Part shown: one piece after another, positions 17,877 through 26,351 of the stretch
Position numbering within the stretch: position 1 is the stretch's first letter
Layout: every line of letters starts with the position of its first letter
Origin: Sphingomonas sp. 28-63-12
Lineage (GTDB): Bacteria > Pseudomonadota > Alphaproteobacteria > Sphingomonadales > Sphingomonadaceae
Direction: 5' to 3'
Assembly (NCBI GenBank): GCA_002281535.1
Contig: NCGD01000018.1
Location: forward strand, 1 to 44,564
DNA length: 44,564 nucleotides
The notes under the pieces: generated by a model
What the model saw: only the letters and a program-made list of their open reading frames with translations
Database searches by the model: none
Told to the model about the DNA's origin: nothing
Made by a program: the position numbers and the translations under genes

Positions 17877-18613
17877 TGAAAATTCGGTTGAACACCCGGC
17901 CTGCCGTGCTGTTCGGCGCGATGCTGGTCGTCGCGTTGATCGCGCTGGTGCCGATGCGGCTCGTCTTGTTGATGGTCGGGCTGGGCGATTACGGCCTTTC
18001 GGCGCGATCGGTGACCGGCCCGGTCTGGTTTTCCCGCCTTAACGAGGCGCATGTCGGCGATCTCGATCTGGGCGACATTCGAGCGCGGCTATCGCCTTTG
18101 CCCTTATTATTTGGCCGGGTGCGCATCGACCTTGCCGGAATTGGTCCGGCAGGCAGCGAATCGCTGGGCGCGGCACCGCTGCACGGCGCAATAACCACGA
18201 GCCGTCACAGCTTCGGCATTGATGGCATGACGGCATCGGTAGCGAGCGGTGGCGTGTTTGCCCCGCTGCCGGTCACGCGCATTGATCTGGACGCCGTTAG
18301 CGTCAAATTCGACGACGGTGCCTGCGCCGCTGCCGACGGCCGTATCAAGGCGCAATTGAGCGGTGCTGTAGCCGGCATTCCGCTGTCACAAGGGATGAGC
18401 GGGGTGGTGCGCTGTGACGCCGGCGCCGTGCTGGTGCCGCTCGTGAGCCAGGCCGGGACTGAGGCGGTTACCCTGCGGATCAAGGGCGATGGCCGTTACC
18501 GCGCAACGCTCGCGATTCAATCGCCGGACCCCGCTATTGCCCAAAAACTGATGCTCGTCGGGTTCCTGCAAAACGGCGCCGGATATGCGCTTTCGATCGA
18601 AGGGCGGTTTTGA
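17876..18613 (+). CDS. gspN: Type II secretion protein GspN
   Basis: This 245-residue protein has one N-terminal membrane helix (about residues 11-33, AVLFGAMLVVALIALVPMRL). A periplasmic domain rich in beta strands contains the GspN pattern GDYGLSARSVTGPVWFSRL and, later, LSQGMSGVVRCDAGAVLVPL. GspN is found in a subset of type II systems, often alphaproteobacterial, and its precise role is unsettled. It is the last gene of the operon, and its ATG shares the A of the gspM TAA stop. No convincing terminator follows before tRNA-His. Confidence 0.9.
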   Translation: MKIRLNTRPAVLFGAMLVVALIALVPMRLVLLMVGLGDYGLSARSVTGPVWFSRLNEAHVGDLDLGDIRARLSPLPLLFGRVRIDLAGIGPAGSESLGAAPLHGAITTSRHSFGIDGMTASVASGGVFAPLPVTRIDLDAVSVKFDDGACAAADGRIKAQLSGAVAGIPLSQGMSGVVRCDAGAVLVPLVSQAGTEAVTLRIKGDGRYRATLAIQSPDPAIAQKLMLVGFLQNGAGYALSIEGRF

Positions 18614-18618
18614 TAGTC

Positions 18619-18647
18619 TTGACGCTGCCTGCTTTCGCCCGCTAGGG
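18619..18647 (+). promoter_or_regulatory. Candidate promoter for tRNA-His
   Basis: TTGACG (18619-18624) is separated by 17 bases from CTAGGG (18642-18647), which would start transcription about seven bases before the tRNA. The -35 is strong and the -10 weak. It partly overlaps a GC-rich imperfect stem, so this is a moderate candidate. Confidence 0.42.
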
Positions 18648-18660
18648 CCCCGGGCTTCGT

Positions 18661-18738
18661 GGCGATCGTAGTTCAATTGGTTAGAGCGTCGGCTTGTGAT
18701 GCCGGATGTTGCGGGTTCAAGTCCCGTCGGTCGCCCCA
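18661..18738 (+). tRNA. tRNA-His (anticodon GTG)
   Basis: The diagnostic extra G(-1) of histidine tRNA is encoded at 18661 and pairs with C73 at 18735. The acceptor stem GCGATCG pairs with CGGTCGC with one G-U. The anticodon loop TTGTGAT sits between GGC and GCC, and the T arm GCGGG/CCCGT encloses TTCAAGT. CCA is encoded at 18736-18738. The anticodon GTG reads histidine codons. Confidence 0.95.
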
Positions 18739-18768
18739 CTCCCTTTCGTCCTTGCAGGATAATCACCC

Positions 18769-19818
18769 GTGACCACCGGCTGGGGCTTTCCCGATTTCGA
18801 CGATCATGAGGGCGTTCACCTCTTCACAGACCCGGCTTCCGGGCTGCGCGCCGTGATCGCCATTCACTCCACTCATCTGGGTCCGGCGGGCGGCGGCTGC
18901 CGATTCTGGCATTATGCCGATTCGAACGAGGCCATCACCGATGCGCTGCGGCTTTCGCGGGGGATGAGTTTCAAAAACGCAATGGCAGGGTTGCCGATGG
19001 GGGGTGGGAAGGGCGTAGTTCTCGCCGACGCCAATCGCATCAAGACACCCGAACTGCTCAAGGCCTTTGGCCGGGCGATTGAGTCGCTCGGCGGGCGTTA
19101 TGTCACGGCCGAAGATGTCGGCATGGCCGATACTGACATGGTCGCTATTGCGACCGAGACCAAATACGTCACTGGCCTGCCCGTCGCATCTGGCCGTGCT
19201 GGCGGCAATCCGGGCCCCTCAACCGCGCTGGGCGTCTATCTGGGCGTCAAGGCAGCGGCAAAGCGCGGGCTGGGCGTAGAAACCATGTCAGGCGTCCACG
19301 TGGCCGTTCAGGGCGTCGGATCGGTCGGCGGCGGCCTTGCCGAATTGCTCGCCAAGGACGGCGCAAAACTGACGCTGGCGGATGTCGATGCCGACAAGGC
19401 CGCGGCAATGGCGCGCGCGTTGGGCGCCGACATCGTCCCGACCGAGGAAATCCTATCGATCGCGGCCGACATCGTCAGTCCCAATGCGCTCGGTGCGATC
19501 CTGACGGAACAATCGATCGCGACGATCGAGGCGAAGGTTATAGCGGGCGGCGCGAACAACCAGCTCGCCACCCGCGAAGACGGCGCACGGGTGCATGCGC
19601 GCGGCATCCTCTACGCACCCGATTATGTCATCAACGCGGGCGGTATCATCAATGTCTGCCTGGAATATCTGGGGCAGGGTGACCGTTCCGAGGTCGAGGC
19701 GCGGATCCACAAAATCCCCGATCGCCTGATCGAGGTGTGGGACGAAAGCGACCGGAGCGGCGCACCGGCATCCGATGTCGCCGACATGATCGCCAAGCGG
19801 CTGATCGGGCGCGGCTGA
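18769..19818 (+). CDS. Leucine dehydrogenase-type amino-acid dehydrogenase (Glu/Leu/Phe/Val family)
   Basis: This 349-residue enzyme deaminates a branched-chain or aromatic L-amino acid to the 2-oxo acid with NAD. The catalytic domain shows HLGPAGGGCRFW, K69 in SFKNAMAGLP and the second key lysine K81 in the GGGKG motif. The Rossmann part has VQGVGSVGGGLAE (about residues 183-195) and the late NNQL motif. Length and motifs fit leucine/valine dehydrogenase better than the longer glutamate dehydrogenases, but side-chain specificity is not certain. The start is GTG 18769 with AGGAT upstream, soon after tRNA-His. The peptide transporter and alanine dehydrogenase follow, suggesting amino-acid catabolism. 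Confidence 0.92.
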   Translation: MTTGWGFPDFDDHEGVHLFTDPASGLRAVIAIHSTHLGPAGGGCRFWHYADSNEAITDALRLSRGMSFKNAMAGLPMGGGKGVVLADANRIKTPELLKAFGRAIESLGGRYVTAEDVGMADTDMVAIATETKYVTGLPVASGRAGGNPGPSTALGVYLGVKAAAKRGLGVETMSGVHVAVQGVGSVGGGLAELLAKDGAKLTLADVDADKAAAMARALGADIVPTEEILSIAADIVSPNALGAILTEQSIATIEAKVIAGGANNQLATREDGARVHARGILYAPDYVINAGGIINVCLEYLGQGDRSEVEARIHKIPDRLIEVWDESDRSGAPASDVADMIAKRLIGRG

Positions 19819-19883
19819 TACGGTCTTCGAGGTCGTTGACCCGGCCATAACGCTTCGCCACCCTGTCGTCCGTGCCAATTCGC

Positions 19884-19899
19884 GGAGGACCGGACCATC
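19884..19899 (+). promoter_or_regulatory. Strong Shine-Dalgarno placed before an in-frame ATC
   Basis: GGAGG (19884-19888) lies eight bases before ATC at 19897, which is in frame with the peptide transporter. No ATG, GTG or TTG occurs in this frame between the upstream stop at 19837 and the ATG at 19942. The spacing is ideal for initiation at the ATC, whereas the ATG at 19942 has no ribosome site. Confidence 0.55.
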
Positions 19900-19917
19900 G
19901 CCACGCTTGCCATTGAT

Positions 19918-19941
19918 ACCGGCCCGGCCGACCGGGCCGGT
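19918..19941 (+). promoter_or_regulatory. Perfect 10-bp hairpin directly before the transporter ATG
   Basis: ACCGGCCCGG (19918-19927) is perfectly complementary to CCGGGCCGGT (19932-19941), with loop CCGA. The stem ends at the base before ATG 19942. It would block initiation there if formed, or it is simply part of the coding sequence if translation starts upstream at ATC 19897. Confidence 0.75.
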
Positions 19942-21294
19942 ATGTTCGATCATCCGCGCGGCCTTTGGGTGCTGGCGGGAACCGAGCTTTGGGAGCGGAT
20001 TTCGTTCCACGGCATGCAGGCGCTGCTGGTTCTTTATATGGTCGGGGCGCTGCTGCTGCCGGGCCATGTCGAGCGCATCGCCGGTTTTGCGACCTTCAGG
20101 GGTAGTATCGAGGGGATTACCGGCCCGCTGTCGGTCCAGGCGCTCGCGGCGCAGATCTTTGGCCTGTATGTGGGGCTGATCTATTTCACGCCGGTGATCG
20201 GCGGCGCGATTGGCGATCGGCTCATCGGGCGGCGGGTTGCGGTCGTTGCCGGGGGCAGCCTGATGGCAGCCGGGCATTTTTGCCTGGCCTTTGACCGAAC
20301 CTTTTTGCTGGCTCTGCTGTTGCTGATCCTTGGTGCCGGGCTGTTGCGCGGCAATCTGGGGCCTCAGGTGAAATCGCTCTATGCCGATGGTGACCGCCGG
20401 GAGGCCGATGCCTTTCAGCTTTATTACGTCGCGATCAATATTGGTGCGTTTATCGCCCCGTTGATCACCGGCACGCTGGCGGTGGTCTATGGCTGGCATT
20501 TCGGCTTTGGTTTTGCCGGCGTCGGCATGCTGATCGGACTGACGGTCTATCTGGCCGGGCAGCACCTCCTGCCCCCCGAGCGCCAATTCGTTGCAGCGGC
20601 AGCAAAGGCCAAGCCGCTTGATCGGCTAGAGCAGCGCCGTCTGGCGGCCTTGTTCCTGGTCTTCCCGCTGATCATCTGCTTCTGGATTGCCCAATCGCAG
20701 GTCTGGAACGTCTATAATTTATGGGCGCGCGACCATGTTGAAATGCATGTACTCGGTTTCGTCATGCCGGTGCCGTGGTTGCAGGCGTTTGACGGGCTGG
20801 CGCCGGTAATCGTGATGCCGTTGTTCCTTGCCTTGTGGCGCTGGCAGGCGGCGCGCGGGCATGAACCGGATGATCTGGCGAAGATGGCGACTGGCTGCCT
20901 GATCTTTGCCGGGGCCACAGGCTGGCTAGCGCTTGCCCCATTGATCGCGATTGCCGGCAAGGTGCCATTGCTCTGGGCTATTGCCTTTCACCTGCTCTCG
21001 AACATCGGCTGGCTCTATTTCACGCCGATCGCTTTGGCGTTGTTTGCGTCAAAATCACCGGCGCGCCTGCGCGGCACCATGATTGGCGTAAATTACATGG
21101 CCGTGTTCTTCGCGAGCACGATCAGCGGGCGGCTCGGCGGCCTTTACGAAACGCTGAATCCAAGCGCGTTCTGGCTGCTTCACGGGACCATTGTCGGCGG
21201 GGCAGGAATCGGGCTGATACTGGTCGGCAAGCCACTGCGCGGCTGGTTCGCCGATCAACCCGATCCCCTACCAGCTAGTTCATCGGCAGATTAA
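19942..21294 (+). CDS. Proton-dependent oligopeptide transporter (POT/PTR2 family)
   Basis: This protein has 450 residues from ATG 19942, or 465 if translation begins at ATC 19897. The POT motif ExxER is present as ELWER (E15, E18, R19), after the family's N-terminal FDHPRGLWVL. About fourteen hydrophobic segments follow, with FTPVIGGAIGDRLIGRR (major-facilitator motif A), GNLGPQVKSLYADGD and QLYYVAINIGAFIAPL, a POT signature. It should import di- and tripeptides with protons. Its 3' end overlaps the convergent ald gene by 20 bases. The start is unsettled because of the hairpin and the misplaced ribosome site. Confidence 0.92.
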   Translation: MFDHPRGLWVLAGTELWERISFHGMQALLVLYMVGALLLPGHVERIAGFATFRGSIEGITGPLSVQALAAQIFGLYVGLIYFTPVIGGAIGDRLIGRRVAVVAGGSLMAAGHFCLAFDRTFLLALLLLILGAGLLRGNLGPQVKSLYADGDRREADAFQLYYVAINIGAFIAPLITGTLAVVYGWHFGFGFAGVGMLIGLTVYLAGQHLLPPERQFVAAAAKAKPLDRLEQRRLAALFLVFPLIICFWIAQSQVWNVYNLWARDHVEMHVLGFVMPVPWLQAFDGLAPVIVMPLFLALWRWQAARGHEPDDLAKMATGCLIFAGATGWLALAPLIAIAGKVPLLWAIAFHLLSNIGWLYFTPIALALFASKSPARLRGTMIGVNYMAVFFASTISGRLGGLYETLNPSAFWLLHGTIVGGAGIGLILVGKPLRGWFADQPDPLPASSSAD

Positions 21295-22369
21295 GCGCAT
21301 CGGCGACGGCCTGGTGCCGGATCTTGCCCGCCGACACATTGAGACCATGCGCCAGATGCGGATCGGCGGCCATCGCCGCTTCTGCACCGTGCTTGGCGAG
21401 TTTGAGCACAAAGGGCAGGGTCGCGTTGTTGAGCGCAAAGGCGCTGGTACGCGCGACTGCACCCGGCATGTTCGCCACGCAATAATGGATCACGCCATCG
21501 ACCTCGAACACTGGATCGTCATGGGTGGTGGGATGCGACGTTTCGAAGCAGCCCCCCTGATCGATTGCGATATCGACCAGCACCGATCCGCGCTTCATCG
21601 TCTTCAGCATCTCACGCGTGACGAGCTTAGGGGCGGCTGCACCCGGCACCAGTACCGCGCCGATCACCAGATGCGCGTTCCTTACCGCCGCGGCGATCGC
21701 GGCTGTCGAGGCATAGGCCGTTTTGATCTGGCTGGAGAAGAACATGTCGAGCTCTGCAAGCCGGGCGTTGCTAATGTCATAGATGGTGACGTCGGCACGC
21801 ATGCCGACCGCCATCTGCGCTGCATTCACGCCCGAGACGCCACCGCCGAGGATCGCGACCCGCGCCGGCGCTACGCCGGGCACGCCGCCCAGCAGCACCC
21901 CGCGGCCGCCCTGTTCCTTTTCCAGATAATGCGCGCCGACCTGCACCGACATCCGACCCGCCACTTCTGACATCGGCTTCAGAAGCGGCAGCGAGCGATC
22001 GGCAGCGGTTACGGTTTCATAGGCGATGCAGGTCGCGCCTGATTGCATCAGCCCAAGCGCCTGCGGCTTGTCGGCAGCGAGGTGAAGATAGGTGAACAAC
22101 AAGTGCCGTGATTCCAGCATCGCGATCTCGCTCGCTTGCGGTTCCTTTACCTTTACGATCATGTCGGAATCGGCAAACACCGTCGGCGCATCGGCAACGA
22201 TCCGGGCGCCGGCCGCGACATAGTCGCTATCTTCGAAATCAATCCCCAAGCCGGCGCCCGTTTGGACGACGACACTGTGCCCGGCGCGGACCAGTTCGGC
22301 GACTGACGCGGGCGTCAACCCCACGCGATATTCGTGGTTCTTGATTTCCTTAGGCACACCGACTCGCAT
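21275..22369 (-). CDS. ald: Alanine dehydrogenase
   Basis: This 364-residue enzyme interconverts L-alanine and pyruvate plus ammonia with NAD. The N-terminal pattern MRVGVPKEIKNHEYRVGL (R15 region binds pyruvate), KVKEPQ (the catalytic lysine region) and LFTYLHLAADK (catalytic His) are all present. The NAD fold carries VAILGGGVSGVNAA, and the late stretch SVLVDIAIDQGGCFE is typical. The ATG at 22369 has GGAG about seven bases upstream. The 3' end overlaps the peptide transporter gene by 20 bases in convergent orientation. No Lrp-type regulator is adjacent. Confidence 0.97.
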   Translation of the reverse strand: MRVGVPKEIKNHEYRVGLTPASVAELVRAGHSVVVQTGAGLGIDFEDSDYVAAGARIVADAPTVFADSDMIVKVKEPQASEIAMLESRHLLFTYLHLAADKPQALGLMQSGATCIAYETVTAADRSLPLLKPMSEVAGRMSVQVGAHYLEKEQGGRGVLLGGVPGVAPARVAILGGGVSGVNAAQMAVGMRADVTIYDISNARLAELDMFFSSQIKTAYASTAAIAAAVRNAHLVIGAVLVPGAAAPKLVTREMLKTMKRGSVLVDIAIDQGGCFETSHPTTHDDPVFEVDGVIHYCVANMPGAVARTSAFALNNATLPFVLKLAKHGAEAAMAADPHLAHGLNVSAGKIRHQAVADALNLPMN

Positions 22370-22574
22370 TGACCCACTCCGGTTATGATTAGGCGCTGGG
22401 CTATAGCGCCGGGCTTTCGCCTTGTCCCGTAGCTGTTTGGCGTGGTGACACGCCGCAGATTGCGCCGTTGCCGCCCCTTATGGTGCATGCTAGGGCCCGC
22501 CGCTGTAATAACCGCGCAAGCAGTCGCCCATTCATGACCATTTTCATTCCCCTTGTGGCAGGGCGACCCCGCCG

Positions 22575-24530
22575 GTGATCGAGCCATCGCTCGAGAATGC
22601 TGCCCCGGGATCGAGCGCGCCGGCATCAGCTGAAGACGGGGGCGCGGCTGAAGCTCACGCCCATGCGCATCATCTTGACGGTCCGATCAAGCTGGCGATC
22701 AGCGCGATCGGGGTGGTGTTCGGCGATATCGGCACCAGCCCGCTTTACGCCTTTCGCGAAACCTTTGCCGGCCATCACAAGCTGACCCTGGATGCGATGC
22801 ACATCATGGGGGTTGTCAGCCTGATCTTCTGGTCGATGATGGTGGTGGTGACGCTGAAATATGTCTCGATCATCATGCGCGCCGACAACAAGGGAGAGGG
22901 GGGCAGCCTGGCGCTGCTCGCGCTGATTTCGGGGCGGACCAGGAACAAGCGCTGGAGCCAGGGAATCATCTTGCTCGGCGTGTTTGCTACGGCGCTCTTT
23001 TATGGCGACAGCATGATTACGCCGGCTGTGTCCGTGCTGGGCGCGGTGGAGGGGCTGACGATCGCGGCACCGGGCTTTGGCGCGCTGGTACTGCCGCTCG
23101 CCGTGGTGATCATCGTCGGCCTGTTTTCGATCCAGCGAAGCGGGACCTCAAAGGTTGGGCTGTTCTTCGGGCCGATCATGCTCGCCTATTTTCTCGTGAT
23201 CGCCACGCTAGGTGTGATCAGCATCGCCAAGAGCCCGGAAATTCTCTGGGCGCTGTCGCCTGCCTATGCGTTCGAATTCTTTGCCGACGATCCGTTGCGG
23301 GCGTTTCTGGCGCTGGGATCAGTGGTGCTCGCGGTGACGGGGGCGGAGGCGCTCTATGCCGATATGGGACATTTCGGCCGCAATCCGATCCGCCGGTCAT
23401 GGCTCTATTTCGTCCTGCCAGCGCTGATCCTCAATTATATGGGTCAGGGCGCGCTGCTCTCACGCGACGGCATGACCGCGCTGCAAAGCCCCTTCTACCT
23501 GCTCGCCCCGGAAATACTCCGCCTCCCGCTGGTTATCCTGGCGACGATGGCAGCGATCATTGCGAGCCAGGCGGTGATTTCCGGCGCTTTCTCGGTAACC
23601 CAGCAGGCAATCCAGCTCGGTTTTGTGCCGCGGCTGCGGATCGAGCACACCAGCGCCTCGACTGCGGGGCAGATCTATATCCCCATCGTCAACTGGGCGC
23701 TGCTGGTGATGGTGTTGCTGCTGGTGCTGTCGTTCCGCACGTCATCCAACCTCACCTCTGCCTATGGCATCGCCGTGACGGGCGCGATGACGATCGACAC
23801 CTGCCTGCTGGCGGTGGTGCTGTTTCGGTTGTGGAATTGGCCAACCTATTTTGCGGCGCCTTTGCTCGCTCTGCTGTTCGTGGTCGACGGCGCTTATCTG
23901 GCAGCGAACATGACCAAGATTCCCGATGGCGGCTGGTTCCCGCTGCTGATCGGGCTGATCGTGTTCGTACTGCTCACGACATGGTCGAAGGGACGCCAGC
24001 TAATGATCGCGCGGATGCGCGATTCGGCGATGCCGATGAAAGTGTTCATCCAATCGGCCGCAAACACAGCAACGCGCGTGCCCGGGACGGCCGTGTTCAT
24101 GACATCGACCGCCGAGGGCGTGCCGCACGCGCTGCTGCATAATCTGAAGCACAACAAGGTGCTCCACGAACGCATCATCCTGCTGACTGTCAAGATCATG
24201 GACGAGCCCTACTGCCCTGACCACGGTCGCTGCCACCTTGAGCATCTCGACAATGGCTTCCACCGGATGATCCTGAAATATGGCTTCATGCAGGAGCCAG
24301 ACGTCCCCGCTGCGCTCGCCCGGATCGAAGACTGCGGCGCTAGTTTCCGGATGATGGACACGAGTTTCTTCCTGTCGCGCCAGACGTTGCTGCCATCTGA
24401 TCACCCCGGCATGATGATCTGGCGTGAGAAATTGTTCGCCTGGATGCTGCGTAATGCCGAAAGCGCGATGGAGTTTTTCCGCCTGCCGACCAACCGCGTG
24501 GTCGAACTGGGCAGCCAGGTCGAGATTTGA
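22575..24530 (+). CDS. kup: Kup/Trk-D low-affinity potassium transporter
   Basis: This 651-residue protein of the KUP/HAK/KT family imports potassium with protons. After a ~35-residue His/Ala-rich start comes the signature [16 protein letters not shown], then about twelve membrane segments. These include [33 protein letters not shown], a [13 protein letters not shown] loop and [10 protein letters not shown] ~120-residue cytoplasmic tail follows with [16 protein letters not shown] and GFMQEPDVP. The start is GTG 22575 with only a weak ribosome site. The 205-bp gap to the divergent ald holds no recognised riboswitch. Its TGA overlaps the TTG proposed for the next gene. Confidence 0.96.
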   Translation: MIEPSLENAAPGSSAPASAEDGGAAEAHAHAHHLDGPIKLAISAIGVVFGDIGTSPLYAFRETFAGHHKLTLDAMHIMGVVSLIFWSMMVVVTLKYVSIIMRADNKGEGGSLALLALISGRTRNKRWSQGIILLGVFATALFYGDSMITPAVSVLGAVEGLTIAAPGFGALVLPLAVVIIVGLFSIQRSGTSKVGLFFGPIMLAYFLVIATLGVISIAKSPEILWALSPAYAFEFFADDPLRAFLALGSVVLAVTGAEALYADMGHFGRNPIRRSWLYFVLPALILNYMGQGALLSRDGMTALQSPFYLLAPEILRLPLVILATMAAIIASQAVISGAFSVTQQAIQLGFVPRLRIEHTSASTAGQIYIPIVNWALLVMVLLLVLSFRTSSNLTSAYGIAVTGAMTIDTCLLAVVLFRLWNWPTYFAAPLLALLFVVDGAYLAANMTKIPDGGWFPLLIGLIVFVLLTTWSKGRQLMIARMRDSAMPMKVFIQSAANTATRVPGTAVFMTSTAEGVPHALLHNLKHNKVLHERIILLTVKIMDEPYCPDHGRCHLEHLDNGFHRMILKYGFMQEPDVPAALARIEDCGASFRMMDTSFFLSRQTLLPSDHPGMMIWREKLFAWMLRNAESAMEFFRLPTNRVVELGSQVEI

Positions 24531-25057
24531 TCGCGCCGCCGGACCACCGTGAAGAAGCCGCGCCGATCATCATCACCGCGCTGCTCGGCAAGGAGGATTT
24601 CGCGCATTTCGATGGCTTACGCCGCGCCCATTTTCCGCCGGAACGTAATCAGTTGGCTGCGCATCTGACGATGTTTCATCACCTGATGCCCTCGCTGGAG
24701 GCGGAGATTCGCCAGCGGCTTGCCGACGAAACGCGCCGCGTGCCAGCACCGGCGGCAAGGGTTGTCGGGTTGATATCGTTGGGGCGCGGCACCGCGTTTC
24801 GTATTGAATCGCTTGACCTTGAGATGATCCGCGCTCGCCTGGCTGCCGCGTTTGCGACATTGCTCCTTCCGCAGGACGCAGCCCCTTGGCGGCCGCACAT
24901 CACCGTGCAGAACAAGGTTCCGCCCGCTGACGCCAAAGCGTTGACGATGGCGCTTCAAGCTGATTTTCGTCCCCGGCCGCTGGCGATCGCCGGGCTGGCG
25001 GCATGGTGGTATCGCGGTGGCCCCTGGGCGTTGATCAGCCGACATATGTTTCGATAG
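24527..25057 (+). CDS. 2'-5' RNA ligase / LigT-like 2H phosphoesterase
   Basis: This 176-residue protein has the two HxT/S motifs that define the 2H phosphoesterase superfamily: H46-L-T48 in [10 protein letters not shown] and H124-I-T126 in [10 protein letters not shown]. They lie about 78 residues apart in a symmetric two-lobed fold. Family members open or close 2'-5' or cyclic phosphodiester bonds in RNA or nucleotides. The natural substrate of this subgroup is not known. The TTG start overlaps the kup stop (TTGA), suggesting coupled translation; a later start is not excluded, since the fold begins near residue 13. I see no functional link to potassium transport. Confidence 0.85.
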   Translation: MIAPPDHREEAAPIIITALLGKEDFAHFDGLRRAHFPPERNQLAAHLTMFHHLMPSLEAEIRQRLADETRRVPAPAARVVGLISLGRGTAFRIESLDLEMIRARLAAAFATLLLPQDAAPWRPHITVQNKVPPADAKALTMALQADFRPRPLAIAGLAAWWYRGGPWALISRHMFR

Positions 25058-25079
25058 GCATGCAGCTGCGTTGCGGTGG

Positions 25080-25108
25080 TTGACCGGGGGCGAAGCCGCA
25101 CTTATAGC
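25080..25108 (+). promoter_or_regulatory. Candidate sigma-70-type promoter for tRNA-Met
   Basis: TTGACC (25080-25085) is followed after 16-17 bases by TTATAGC (25102-25108), which contains a good -10. The tRNA starts about 32 bases downstream. The arrangement fits a housekeeping promoter. Confidence 0.55.
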
Positions 25109-25139
25109 CCCGCCCTCGCCAGTCGGCGTGTCCCAGTGG

Positions 25140-25216
25140 GGCGAAGTAGCTCAGTTGGTTAGAGCACGGGAATCATAATCCTGGGGTCGGGGGTTCAAGT
25201 CCCTCCTTCGCTACCA
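25140..25216 (+). tRNA. tRNA-Met (anticodon CAT), elongator-like
   Basis: The acceptor stem GGCGAAG (25140-25146) pairs with CTTCGCT, with a G-U first pair. The D arm is GCTC/GAGC and the anticodon stem CGGGA/TCCTG holds loop ATCATAA with anticodon CAT. The T arm GGGGG/CCCTC encloses TTCAAGT, and CCA is encoded at 25214-25216. The initiator's unpaired first base and the three G-C pairs at the base of its anticodon stem are absent, so this is not tRNA-fMet. A CAT tRNA can also be the lysidine-modified isoleucine type, but the overall sequence looks like the alphaproteobacterial elongator Met tRNA. Confidence 0.9.
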
Positions 25217-25376
25217 TTTTTGCCGCCGCGGATCGGCCGGCCCAAGCACCGCGATTGGTGCGCCAAGCAAAACTCTTCTAACGTAACGATTGTGCAGGTG
25301 GCTGCGAACACCATGTTGCAACCCAGGCCCGATCTTCCCTACAGACCGGGCGAGCCACAGCCGAAAGACCCGCGCA

Positions 25377-26348
25377 ATGCCCGCTACCCATCATACCCGC
25401 ATGCTGATCATCGGTTCCGGCCCTGCCGGTCTGTCTGCTGCCATCTATGGTGCGCGGGCAGGCATGAAGCCGATCCTGGTGCAGGGCATCCAGCCCGGCG
25501 GGCAGCTGACGACGACAACCGATGTCGAAAATTACCCTGGCTTTCGCGAGGTGATCCAGGGCCCGTGGCTGATGGAAGAGATGCAGGGCCAGGCAGAGCA
25601 TGTCGGCACAAGGCTGATGTACGACACGATCGTCTCGGTCGATCTGTCGAAGCGCCCGTTCCGATTGATCGGCGATGGCGGCGACATCTATGAAGGCGAT
25701 GTACTGATCATTGCGACGGGCGCGCAGGCCAAATGGCTCGGGCTCGACAGCGAAGAGCTGATGAAGGGCAAGGGCGTCAGCGCCTGTGCGACCTGCGACG
25801 GCTTCTTTTATCGCGGCAAGAAGGTAGCGGTGATCGGCGGCGGCAATACGGCAGTCGAGGAAGCCTTGTACCTCACCAATCATAGCGACGACGTAACACT
25901 GATCCACCGCCGCGACACTCTCAAAGCCGAACGCATTTTGCAGGATCGCCTGTTCGCCAACCCCAAGATCACCGTGCTGTGGAACAAGGAAGTCCGCGCC
26001 TTTGTCGGCGGCGGCACGCCTGAGGGACTGGTTGGAATCGAGCTGCTCGATCGGGTGACCGGCGACGCGTCGATTGTCGATGTCGAGGGTGGGTTCGTGG
26101 CGATCGGCCATCATCCGGCGACCGAGCTGTTTCGGGGACATCTGGCCCTCGATTCGGATGGCTATATCGAGGTTGAGAAGGGCACCACCAACACCAGCGT
26201 GCACGGCGTGTTTGCCTGTGGCGACGTAATGGACAAAATCTATCGCCAGGCAGTCACGGCAGCGGGCACGGGCTGCATGGCCGCGCTGGACGCCGAACGC
26301 TTCTTGGCCGAGGCAGATTTTGAAAAGGTTGCCGAAGCCGCTGAATGA
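25377..26348 (+). CDS. trxB: Thioredoxin reductase
   Basis: This 323-residue flavoprotein passes electrons from NADPH through FAD and a disulfide to thioredoxin. The FAD fold begins with LIIGSGPAGLSAAIYGARAG. The redox-active CATC is at residues 137-140 (ACATCDGFF), and the NADPH fold has VIGGGNTAVEEALYL. The end has VFACGDVMDKIYRQAVTAAGTG. ATG 25377 is chosen because the conserved N-terminus MPATHHTRMLIIG starts there; the frame remains open back to 25290 without a conserved extension. It is convergent with the XrtA hydrolase gene, with only three bases between the stops. Confidence 0.97.
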   Translation: MPATHHTRMLIIGSGPAGLSAAIYGARAGMKPILVQGIQPGGQLTTTTDVENYPGFREVIQGPWLMEEMQGQAEHVGTRLMYDTIVSVDLSKRPFRLIGDGGDIYEGDVLIIATGAQAKWLGLDSEELMKGKGVSACATCDGFFYRGKKVAVIGGGNTAVEEALYLTNHSDDVTLIHRRDTLKAERILQDRLFANPKITVLWNKEVRAFVGGGTPEGLVGIELLDRVTGDASIVDVEGGFVAIGHHPATELFRGHLALDSDGYIEVEKGTTNTSVHGVFACGDVMDKIYRQAVTAAGTGCMAALDAERFLAEADFEKVAEAAE

Positions 26349-26351
26349 CCG

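Noticed and set aside
18386-18766. 126-residue minus-strand frame across tRNA-His
   Set aside because: Its N-terminal third is the reverse of the tRNA (giving the familiar spurious VGRPTGLEPATS-type peptide); the rest is antisense to gspN.
19453-20586. 377-residue minus-strand frame spanning leucine dehydrogenase and the transporter
   Set aside because: It crosses two well-supported genes and has a charged low-complexity composition typical of antisense frames.
22455-22574. c-di-AMP or other riboswitch before kup
   Set aside because: No conserved multi-stem architecture could be drawn and such riboswitches are not expected in alphaproteobacteria.
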